6,702 bases of DNA from NCBI GenBank assembly GCA_947174645.1, contig CAMWJR010000047.1, forward strand, positions 1-6,702. The letters run 5' to 3'. Under the pieces are notes generated by a model. The model saw only the letters and a list, made by a program, of their open reading frames with translations, was not told where the DNA came from and made no database searches. The position numbers were made by a program, and so were the translations under genes. Numbering within the stretch: the first letter of the stretch is position 1; every line of letters begins with the position of its first letter. This DNA comes from an uncultured Verrucomicrobiota bacterium (GTDB lineage Bacteria; Verrucomicrobiota; Verrucomicrobiia; Opitutales; LL51). Positions 1 to 5,790 of this stretch are shown here, piece by piece.

Positions 1-266
1 TTATTAGTGCACGGTACCAATCCGGCGATGCCAAACAAGAGGCATTCTTAGGCAATAAAATCTACACCTTCTTCACCAATAACAACATTATGAAAGATGA
101 GCCAGCAAACATCAAACGCTTTGTAACGCCGGTTGACGGAAGTTCTCCGTTCCGTGTGTATCTCGAGGAACATAGCAAATTCAGCGATATCACGGTCGAA
201 CATTATAGTAATATCGTCATTACCTCGCCAACGGGTATTCGAAAGCTCGTTGTGGCGGCAGCGTAA
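1..266 (+). CDS. Probable phage major capsid protein, C-terminal part (partial)
   Basis: An open frame enters from the left edge and reads codons from base 3 to a TAA at 264-266, giving the last 87 residues. The peptide has alternating hydrophobic residues and a segment FRVYLEEHSKFSDITVEHYS, followed by IVITSPTGIRKLVV and a short alanine tail. This resembles, from memory, the C-terminal end of HK97-like major capsid proteins in phages of PVC bacteria, where an EEHSK..D..EV.HYS pattern precedes a terminal 'I.R..V' strand. Such a protein would form the icosahedral shell. Its position directly before a DUF1320-like head-completion gene fits the usual head-gene order. The start, catalytic or fold-defining N-arm and E-loop lie outside the window. 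It could instead be another head protein such as a decoration protein, but gene order favours capsid. Confidence 0.62.
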   Translation, partial: ISARYQSGDAKQEAFLGNKIYTFFTNNNIMKDEPANIKRFVTPVDGSSPFRVYLEEHSKFSDITVEHYSNIVITSPTGIRKLVVAAA

Positions 267-276
267 AACCCAAAGT

Positions 277-299
277 GCTATGGCCTTCGTGGCCATAGC
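277..299 (+). repeat. 9-bp inverted repeat (RNA hairpin) between capsid and next gene
   Basis: GCTATGGCC at 277-285 pairs perfectly with GGCCATAGC at 291-299 around the five-base loop TTCGT. It lies in the only sizeable gap of the operon, 11 nt after the capsid stop and 10 nt before the ATG at 310. The + strand downstream is A-rich (ATCAAAAAAATG) with no T-run, so it is not a standard intrinsic terminator. Hairpins after capsid genes can stabilise or process the abundant capsid mRNA, or reduce read-through; which applies here is inference. Confidence 0.6.
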
Positions 300-309
300 T
301 ATCAAAAAA

Positions 310-762
310 ATGATTACGAATTGGATTAATATTACAATCGAAGACCTCTATACTTATCTCGCAGCTCCGCAGGTCGAGACATTACGGCGTTGTGCGGTTG
401 CCAAATCCCAACCGGATCCGGTAGCAGATGCGATTCAAAATGTCGTGCTGAGTATTCGTGCTTACATTGTAAGTAATAAACGGAATGTCTTGAGCCAATC
501 GCCCTATGCGATTCCGCCGGAATTAAAAAATGATGCCTGTGTACTGATACTTGAAGTTGCACAGCTGCGAATTCCAGGTTTTCGGCTTACGAGTGACCAA
601 GTCCGCCTTGTCGAGGACGCACGCGGGAAAATGCAAAAGATTGTTAGCGGCGAATTTGTCGTGTCACTCCCGAATGATTGCGCTATGGAGCCCGAAAAGG
701 CGATGGAAGTTGTCGTATCACGTCGACGGGTGATTACCGGAAAAACCTTAGAGGGATTTTAA
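310..762 (+). CDS. DUF1320 / Mu gp36-like head-tail connector protein
   Basis: This 150-residue protein matches the helical DUF1320 pattern in order. The opening is 'ITIEDLYTYL' (residues 9-16 region), followed by a helix around DPVADAIQNVVLSIRAYI (36-53). An IPPELKNDACVLILEVAQLR segment follows (68-87), then a closing helix DQVRLVEDARGKMQKIVSGE (96-115). Members such as Mu gp36 are neck proteins that join the filled head to the tail. Length and position straight after the capsid gene agree. The open frame continues upstream. I chose ATG 310 because it places the domain at the N-terminus as in the family. The in-frame ATG at 280 would add ten residues encoded by the hairpin. Neither start has a clear ribosome binding site, so the start is uncertain although the gene is not. 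The residues after about 125 are less typical. Confidence 0.72.
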   Translation: MITNWINITIEDLYTYLAAPQVETLRRCAVAKSQPDPVADAIQNVVLSIRAYIVSNKRNVLSQSPYAIPPELKNDACVLILEVAQLRIPGFRLTSDQVRLVEDARGKMQKIVSGEFVVSLPNDCAMEPEKAMEVVVSRRRVITGKTLEGF

Positions 763-763
763 A

Positions 764-1216
764 ATGGGGCAGCCGTTAGAGGGAATTTTGGAACAACTGC
801 AGGAGCGCATATATGACGCATTGCGGGCACAACACGATCTCCAAAAAGTTGCGATTGCGATCCGAAAACGAAGCTCGCTAGAATTATTTTGTGAGCAACT
901 CATACAACAAAGTCTCGGGGAGGGAATTTTTATCGATACACCGTTGCCGAAAGTCATCGTTTCAGGTGTTCCTGGGCCGGTCTATCAAGAAATCGCCTTC
1001 GCCGTCCAAGTGATTGAAAACGTTGCGACCAATGAAAGTGGCAGTAGTGGAATACTGGTTGCGGAAAAAATCGCGCATCATCTACACCTCCGAGAATTTG
1101 TATTTGGCGATCAATCTTGGATCGTGAGCTGCCGTGAAAAAGACCCCTGGCAGTTCGAGGGCGATGCGTTTAAAAATACTATCACGCTTCACTTTACGAC
1201 GATGTACTCTTTCTAA
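764..1216 (+). CDS. Probable tail terminator / tail-completion protein (Mu gp37-like position)
   Basis: A 150-residue protein begins one base after the preceding stop, with GAGGGA at 751-756 serving as a ribosome binding site seven bases before ATG 764. It starts with an amphipathic helix (residues 5-36), then strand-like segments IFIDTPLPKVIVSG (55-68) and QEIAFAVQVIENVA (75-88). A helix with VAEKIAHHLHLREF follows (99-112), and a closing strand ITLHFTTMYSF. Alternating strands around one helix, ending in a hydrophobic strand, are characteristic of tail-terminator and neck proteins. The gene sits just where Mu gp37 and similar tail-completion genes follow gp36. Such proteins cap the tail tube and join it to the head. 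No sequence motif proves the family, so the name rests on length, fold impression and gene order. Confidence 0.5.
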   Translation: MGQPLEGILEQLQERIYDALRAQHDLQKVAIAIRKRSSLELFCEQLIQQSLGEGIFIDTPLPKVIVSGVPGPVYQEIAFAVQVIENVATNESGSSGILVAEKIAHHLHLREFVFGDQSWIVSCREKDPWQFEGDAFKNTITLHFTTMYSF

Positions 1217-1227
1217 CACATGAGAAA

Positions 1228-1641
1228 ATGAAAATTATTTGGGGAGAATGGGAATTGGCACGTGGAGCTGCGTATGGAGAAGTTCCACAGGATCTAAAAA
1301 TCTCAGGTCAACGGTCGGTACAGTTATTAACGACGGTCTGTGGAGAGACTGCAAAGGCACTGAACCGTGGCAATCTGTTGATGAATCTAGAGTTCCGTGT
1401 ACGTAAAAAACATCCGACGGCGGAAATTGCTCAAGAAGATGCGCTACGCCATGCCTCGGAATTAAAAACCGAAGCCGCAAACCTGATGCTCGTCGGTGAA
1501 TCTGGGAACCCCACATTTCAGCTGAAAGATGCTGTGATTACAAACGTCATATCCAGAAGTAACGGCAATATCGCAGAGCATTTTTATAAAATTGTCGGAG
1601 GTCATGTGTGTACCACCGAAAACGCAAACAGTTCTTTTTAA
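1228..1641 (+). CDS. Small conserved phage tail-associated protein of unknown function
   Basis: This 137-residue soluble protein has no signal peptide or membrane segment. Features seen are a tryptophan-rich start (IIWGEWEL), NRGNLLMNLEFRVRKKH at 46-62, a helix EIAQEDALRHASEL (66-79), and a strand-rich end with FQLKDAVITNV (97-107). The arrangement 'RGN..N..F.V.R.H.....A..DALRHASEL' recalls a small protein family I have seen in tail modules of PVC-bacterial phages, close to the gene for the hub-like protein. I cannot name a role; a baseplate or tail-tip structural part is an inference from position. It starts 11 nt after the previous stop. The short ATGAGAAAATGA just before it encodes only three residues and is not a competing gene. 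The last ten residues (CTTENANSSF) look like a free tail. Confidence 0.6.
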   Translation: MKIIWGEWELARGAAYGEVPQDLKISGQRSVQLLTTVCGETAKALNRGNLLMNLEFRVRKKHPTAEIAQEDALRHASELKTEAANLMLVGESGNPTFQLKDAVITNVISRSNGNIAEHFYKIVGGHVCTTENANSSF

Positions 1642-1651
1642 GAAAAACAGT

Positions 1652-3313
1652 ATGGTAACCATAGAACGTAGTGTAGTCCGTGTCGCTCTCGATGTGTTGT
1701 CGTTCGATGCACCGAAAGATGTTATCCGAAATCAACTCGTACAATTTTGGCGCTGTAATGATCTCGAATTCCAAATTGGAATTTTTCGCGATGAGATACC
1801 CGTCGATGTCCGTGATTGGGATGCCATCTATCTCTCGATTCGGGAACTCGATCAGGGCAATCCACCGTCGGGAGGTTCGCCAACATTGATGCTAGGTTCG
1901 ACGCAATATCTGGATTCTACCGTGACGCCTGAGACGTGGCAAAGCGGAGCACAACAACATGCAGTGATTACGTTTTCCGCAGGTGAAAACGCCCTCGAGG
2001 CGGGAGAGTATTGGTTGAGTTTGTGGGCTGTAACGACAGCACAGAGGACCGTTACGTTGGGCTCGGGAGTATGTAAGATTCTTGAGAATGGTGGCGTTTC
2101 AACAACACCGCCAGAGCCAAAAGATACCTATTATACCGCCGAGGTTTGCGACCAGCGATTTGCATTTAAAGGAGAAGGCGGTGAAGGGAGTACGACAATT
2201 GTTTCTGGGCTCCAACAAAAGGACCTCGATCGGGCGCTTAAGGATTACTATACCGCTACTGTCTGCGACCAAAGGTTTGCGCGCAAGGGCGAGGTGGGTC
2301 CAAGTTCGGGATTGCAACAAAGCGATCTCGATGCTGCGCTACGGAATTACTACCTAAAAACAGAGATCGATACCCAGTTGTCTTCCTACGTCAAACACAG
2401 CACCCTGGACGACTATTACACCGTGGCAGCCTGTGATGCCAAATTCCAAAATTATTATTCGAAAAGCGAAATTGCGACACAATTGGTACCTTATGCCAAA
2501 ACTTCCGAAATTGCGACACAGCTCAATCATTATGCAACGCAGGATCAGTTAACAACGCAGCTGCAAAATTACTATACGTCTACGGAGTGTGAAGAGCGAT
2601 TTGAGTTGAAAGGAGAGGGTGGTGACGGTGGAATCAGCCCAAAAGAGAAGGGAAGTTTACTTCTTGGCGACGGCGAACAGGCGGTGATTCTTCCCGCTGG
2701 AACAGCACAACAGATTCTTGTTGCGGATCCGACGAAAACACTCGGTGCAGCGTGGACCGATTACCCCTGGCATCGCATCAGTGAATACCAAATAACCGAT
2801 GCCGTTCCCAATCTCGTTTTTGAAAATAATTTTGATTTCGGACGTTGGTGGCACTACCGGCTCGATTTCGATTTTTTAGAGACATCAGTCGTCGGAACTC
2901 AAGTGCGGATGCAGTACGGGTACGATCAAAATGGCAGTACAATCTGGGAAAATAACATCAATGAGTACTGTTTCAGTACGGCCGATTTCGCCGGAAGCGC
3001 TGGCCGATACGCCGCCTACACCTTCCTGTATGGTTATTTTGGCTTCGGCAACGAGGAAAAGTTTTACCGCAACGATGGAGGTTATATTCACGGCAGCGTC
3101 GATTTTTGGAATGACGGAAATGCCGCACATCGCGTCTACGCCCAAGCACGCACCAATAGTTTCCGTATCGCCAACGATACACCAGTAGCGACCGGAGGTA
3201 TTTACAATTTTGTTTATTACAATGTGGGCGCTCATGTCATCAATGCGTTTAAATTGATGCCGGCAGAAGGAGCGTTCAAGATGGGGAGGTTCGCGCTCTA
3301 TGGAATTCGCTGA
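1652..3313 (+). CDS. Modular phage tail fibre / receptor-binding protein
   Basis: This 553-residue protein should form the host-binding fibre of the tail. Residues 1-150 make a beta-rich base domain (FWRCNDLEFQIGIFRDEI, then VITFSAG and EYWLSLWAVTT), probably the part that docks on the virion. Residues 157-325 are a repeat stalk of YYT..xCDxRFxxKGE and SEIATQLxxYA units joined by glycine-rich linkers, typical of trimeric fibres. Residues 334-368 hold the common fibre motif 'GSLLLGDGEQAVILPAGT' leading to 'ILVADPTKTLGAAW'. The C-terminal domain (370-553) is rich in aromatic residues and glycine. It ends INAFKLMPAEGAFKMGRFAL plus YGIR, a closing strand pattern I know from fibre head domains, and is the likely receptor binder. 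ATG 1652 is preferred (AAGAAAAA just upstream, 10-nt gap to the previous stop). ATG 1604, with GGAGG only 2 nt before it, is an alternative that adds 16 residues. Confidence 0.82.
   Translation: MVTIERSVVRVALDVLSFDAPKDVIRNQLVQFWRCNDLEFQIGIFRDEIPVDVRDWDAIYLSIRELDQGNPPSGGSPTLMLGSTQYLDSTVTPETWQSGAQQHAVITFSAGENALEAGEYWLSLWAVTTAQRTVTLGSGVCKILENGGVSTTPPEPKDTYYTAEVCDQRFAFKGEGGEGSTTIVSGLQQKDLDRALKDYYTATVCDQRFARKGEVGPSSGLQQSDLDAALRNYYLKTEIDTQLSSYVKHSTLDDYYTVAACDAKFQNYYSKSEIATQLVPYAKTSEIATQLNHYATQDQLTTQLQNYYTSTECEERFELKGEGGDGGISPKEKGSLLLGDGEQAVILPAGTAQQILVADPTKTLGAAWTDYPWHRISEYQITDAVPNLVFENNFDFGRWWHYRLDFDFLETSVVGTQVRMQYGYDQNGSTIWENNINEYCFSTADFAGSAGRYAAYTFLYGYFGFGNEEKFYRNDGGYIHGSVDFWNDGNAAHRVYAQARTNSFRIANDTPVATGGIYNFVYYNVGAHVINAFKLMPAEGAFKMGRFALYGIR
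2129..2617 (+). repeat. YYT-Cys-Asp fibre repeats (four diverged copies)
   Basis: Four related units lie in the fibre stalk, starting at residue 160 (YYTAEVCDQRFAFKGE, base 2129), 199 (YYTATVCDQRFARKGE, base 2246), 255 (YYTVAACDAKFQ, base 2414) and 307 (YYTSTECEERFELKGE, base 2570). Each has a double tyrosine, a cysteine, an acidic residue and an aromatic F. The first two are followed by SGLQQ.DLD.AL linkers or glycine runs. They form a repeated stalk, with copies similar enough in DNA (AAAGGAGAAGGCGGTGA versus AAAGGAGAGGGTGGTGA) to suggest duplication. Confidence 0.8.
2465..2581 (+). repeat. Three tandem 39-bp repeats (13-residue SEIATQL units)
   Basis: Units start at 2465, 2504 and 2543 and encode SEIATQLVPYAKT, SEIATQLNHYATQ and DQLTTQLQNYYTS (fibre residues 272-310). 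The first two share the identical 15-mer CGAAATTGCGACACA at 2467-2481 and 2506-2520, so the duplication is fairly recent or maintained. A related TEIDTQLSSYVKH unit lies upstream. The hydrophobic I/L spacing suits a trimeric stalk. Confidence 0.85.
3285..3289 (+). promoter_or_regulatory. Ribosome binding site inside the fibre gene
   Basis: GGAGG within the run GGGGAGG lies ten bases before the ATG at 3300, while that ATG is still inside the 3' end of the fibre gene. This is the best Shine-Dalgarno match in the window. It decides the start of the following small gene in favour of 3300 rather than the second ATG at 3315. Confidence 0.6.
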
Positions 3314-3443
3314 GATGGAATCGTTATTGTCGCATCTCGAAGCGCTTATAGAGGAATTACAGGAGCGCTTAGACGTTTTGGATAATGTTGTGGATGCGGA
3401 AATGGAGTCCTTGCAGCTTCAAATCGATAATTTAAGGAATTAA
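3300..3443 (+). CDS. Small coiled-coil protein, 47 residues, overlapping the fibre gene
   Basis: A short open frame starts at ATG 3300 in a different frame from the fibre gene, overlapping its last 14 bases, and ends at TAA 3441-3443, one base before the next ATG. It encodes MEFAEMESLLSHLEALIEEL and then QERLDVLDNVVDAEMESLQL, ending QIDNLRN. Leucines at 9, 13, 16, 20, 24, 27, 38, 40 and 45, with V30, V31 and I42, line one face. The rest is acidic, giving a near-complete two-segment coiled coil with no membrane segment or cysteine. A strong ribosome binding site (3285-3289) and the exact fill of the gap between fibre and hub genes argue that it is real. Its position suggests a fibre trimerisation partner, a fibre assembly chaperone or a small virion component; this is inference. 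It is not a spanin or holin by sequence. Confidence 0.72.
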   Translation: MEFAEMESLLSHLEALIEELQERLDVLDNVVDAEMESLQLQIDNLRN

Positions 3444-3444
3444 G

Positions 3445-5181
3445 ATGTGGTTTTTAATGTACCAAGGAACACGCAAGTGCTTCGAAGACTGGGGTTTAAG
3501 CGGTGTTACTCGAAAAATAAAGAACCAATCCGTCGATACTGTTACTGTTCGTGTCGCGGGAAATACGGCCGATGCTCCACTGCTCTTTTCGGCGAATGAA
3601 ACCGTTCAGATTGATCGCGATGGATCGTATTGGTTTACAGGGATTGTAACGAAGACGCCGGTGTATGGTAGCGCTCAGGAGGGTTATCAAGAATACACTT
3701 TTTCAGGGCCCTGGTGGTACCTCGATCACATCATTTATCAACAGACCTGGAAGGAGGCTGACTTTGAAAATCCGGAAAAACTCAATGATATCCGGAAAAG
3801 CCGACTGATTTTAGGGCAAGATAATGAAGGAAATCCGATGACAATCGGTGCCCAAATTGCAGAGATTATCGACTATGTGAATCAGGCTTTTGATCTTCCC
3901 GTTATGGCGCTATCCAGTGAGCTCGACCTGCCCGTCTATATTCCCTTCGATGAGTGCCATGATCTTTCCTGCGCGGAGGCGATTAAACGTCTATTGCGTT
4001 GGGTACCTGATGTGATCGCATTTTTCGATTATTCGGAAGCGGTACCCGTATTGCATTTTCGTCGTCGAGTGCAGTTGCCCCCTGTGTCGCTAGATATCGA
4101 GGAACTTCACGCGTTCCAGTTGACGCCCCGTTACGATATACAGATTCCAGCCGTTGTTTTGAAGTTTGAAAAGACACATCGCAGCAATGGCCAATCCTGG
4201 AAGACGCTCGATGTTCAAAAATATCCGACATCAGCGACAGGGCGTGAGCCGCAGGCGCTTGTGATGACGATTGCGCTGGAGGGTGCCGAATCGACCTACA
4301 TCCGCCAAGAAATTGAAACAGAGCCAATTCAAATAAGTAGCGCGACGTGGTGGAAAAAACATCTTCCCGGGTTACAAGCGGTCGAAAATCTCCGTATCGA
4401 AGAGCCCACGCGCGAAGGTTCGCTGCCCAATGAGCTCATTTCGGGTTCTGTTGCGAATTGGATGAATTGCCAGGTTCATCGGGAGACCGTAACTGCTAAA
4501 GTTTCTTACGAAACGGAAGACGAGGCGGTTTCGCGTCGTCTGGTGGCAGTTAAAATTAATACGACTGATGCGACGAGTAAGACCTACCGAAGCCTGGTTT
4601 CTTTTACCGGCGAAGAAACCGTGCCGGATCAATTGGCGAAACAGGTTTATCAAGGCGTTTCGGTTTTACACTATGAAGGGCAGATCGTCCTGACACAGCC
4701 CGAGGTCGGAGGCGATTTTTTAGGTAAAACCATTAACTTAACCCACGGTCGCACGGAATGGGAATCAATGAATGCTGTGGTACAAAGCGTCGCCGAATTG
4801 GTGGATAGCGGGACAATGACCATCATGTTGGGCCCGGCAAAACATCTCGGCCCTGACGACTTATCGGAGCTCACGAAGTCGAACCGCCGACGCACTCGAA
4901 GCCGTAACTTTCATACCCGAAGCACGGGAGAGGCGAGTGGAAGCGCCTGTGTCGAACAGGGGCGGTTTGGGCATGCCGAGAACTCGGCTTACGGTCCCGG
5001 ATGTTGGCAAAAAATGACCTTTAGCGATATCGAAAATGTAGAGCGTAAGATCATCATTGATGCTAGTGAGCTTGAAAAAGACGTTGTTGTACGGCTGCGC
5101 GAGGAAGATGTTAGTGACTCCGGTGTTTTGAAGAAACGTTACTCGCTTGCGAGTAATCCCTTTGTGGCAACAGAATCATGA
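3445..5181 (+). CDS. Probable phage baseplate hub / tail-tip protein
   Basis: A 578-residue soluble protein starts at ATG 3445, one base after the preceding stop, with AAGGA about seven bases upstream. The N-terminal part (1-100) is strand-rich and contains YQEYTFSGPWWYLDHIIYQQ (81-100). A helical insert follows (about 110-210; AEAIKRLLRWVPDVIAFFDY), then a long beta-rich region and, at 460-490, a stretch MTIMLGPAKHLGPDDL leading to an arginine-rich segment NRRRTRSRN (480-488). From memory the 'GPWWYL' and 'LGP..HLG..DL.EL...NR.RR' features belong to large tail-tip/hub proteins of PVC-bacterial phages. A gp27/gp44-like hub holding the tail tip is the likely role: tube attachment and support for fibres. 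No lysozyme or peptidase motif is visible, so it is structural rather than enzymatic. The last 90 residues are polar, glycine-rich and possibly flexible. The gene overlaps the next one by ATGA. Confidence 0.6.
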   Translation: MWFLMYQGTRKCFEDWGLSGVTRKIKNQSVDTVTVRVAGNTADAPLLFSANETVQIDRDGSYWFTGIVTKTPVYGSAQEGYQEYTFSGPWWYLDHIIYQQTWKEADFENPEKLNDIRKSRLILGQDNEGNPMTIGAQIAEIIDYVNQAFDLPVMALSSELDLPVYIPFDECHDLSCAEAIKRLLRWVPDVIAFFDYSEAVPVLHFRRRVQLPPVSLDIEELHAFQLTPRYDIQIPAVVLKFEKTHRSNGQSWKTLDVQKYPTSATGREPQALVMTIALEGAESTYIRQEIETEPIQISSATWWKKHLPGLQAVENLRIEEPTREGSLPNELISGSVANWMNCQVHRETVTAKVSYETEDEAVSRRLVAVKINTTDATSKTYRSLVSFTGEETVPDQLAKQVYQGVSVLHYEGQIVLTQPEVGGDFLGKTINLTHGRTEWESMNAVVQSVAELVDSGTMTIMLGPAKHLGPDDLSELTKSNRRRTRSRNFHTRSTGEASGSACVEQGRFGHAENSAYGPGCWQKMTFSDIENVERKIIIDASELEKDVVVRLREEDVSDSGVLKKRYSLASNPFVATES

Positions 5182-5786
5182 CGCGCTTTACGCCCTTTCT
5201 CTGCCGCGTCACCCCGTACGGTACGCCCTTTTTTGTCCCACTCGTAACCAATGGCGGCATCACATCGATTTTAAGCGGTTTGGATGCAGATTCGCTTTGC
5301 CGTTGCTATTGGCTTTTAGAACGCGTCGATATCCGTTATCAAATGACATTTAGTGGGTCGATTGTTTTAGAGAACGAACTCTCGATCGGTGGCATGTACG
5401 CAACACCGCCCATTCGGCGGCTTCTTGGCGTTCCCGAACTCAATGCGTCGATGATTCATGCACTTTACGGTGTGTATTCAGAAGGAAAAATCGATTTCTC
5501 GACAGTTTACGCACAAGCGGACCAACAATACGCCGTGCGCTTTGATTTTACCGTCTGTAACGCTGATGAACCCAAAGAGGAGAGCAATTTTCTACTCTCA
5601 CTCTACCGCAGTGCGGGGGCGAGTGATCGACGTAACCGCTGCAAGACACGTAACTTCAGCTTTTTGGGGAAAACGTATACCGCCTACCTCAACTATAACA
5701 GTTCCGTTTGGGCTGATACGGATATCTCACTAGACAGTTTTTCGCTCCAAACGGTCTTTTTTGAGAATCCGCAAGAAGCGAGTTAA
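5178..5786 (+). CDS. Unrecognised 202-residue protein, last gene of the structural operon
   Basis: ATG 5178 overlaps the preceding stop by four bases (ATGA), with no good ribosome binding site, so translation is probably coupled to the hub gene. I do not recognise the family. The protein is strand-rich, with aromatic segments such as CRCYWLLERVDIRYQMTFSG (41-60), YAVRFDFTVCN (118-128) and NFSFLGKTYTAYLNYNSS (159-176). It has cysteines at 9, 41, 43, 127 and 155. No signal peptide is convincing (only a short hydrophobic stretch at 5-22) and there is no catalytic motif. Its place after the hub gene and its beta-rich, aromatic makeup suggest a tail-tip accessory or a virion surface protein, but this is inference. 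It could also be a phage-specific product unrelated to the virion. Confidence 0.7.
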   Translation: MTRFTPFLCRVTPYGTPFFVPLVTNGGITSILSGLDADSLCRCYWLLERVDIRYQMTFSGSIVLENELSIGGMYATPPIRRLLGVPELNASMIHALYGVYSEGKIDFSTVYAQADQQYAVRFDFTVCNADEPKEESNFLLSLYRSAGASDRRNRCKTRNFSFLGKTYTAYLNYNSSVWADTDISLDSFSLQTVFFENPQEAS

Positions 5787-5790
5787 AGAA

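Noticed and set aside
332..562. - strand open frame of 76 residues opposite the DUF1320-like gene
   Set aside because: It lies fully antisense to a gene with a recognisable family pattern and has no ribosome binding site or plausible protein character.
1050..1240. Programmed frameshift like the lambda gpG/gpGT tail chaperones, at A-rich runs near the end of the 150-residue gene
   Set aside because: The two flanking genes are complete with separate starts, and no tape measure follows, so there is no reason to expect such a fusion product.
2885..3235. - strand open frame of 116 residues opposite the fibre C-terminal domain
   Set aside because: It is a shadow of the fibre gene's codon pattern; the + strand frame is clearly the coding one because its domains continue across the region.
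2820..3313. Diversity-generating retroelement variable region at the fibre 3' end
   Set aside because: No near-identical template copy with adenine-specific differences and no reverse transcriptase gene is present in the window.
5147..5353. Alternative + strand frame with arginine- and proline-rich translation overlapping the hub and last gene
   Set aside because: It has low-quality composition and no start signal. The overlapping frame 5178-5786 is longer and coupled by ATGA.
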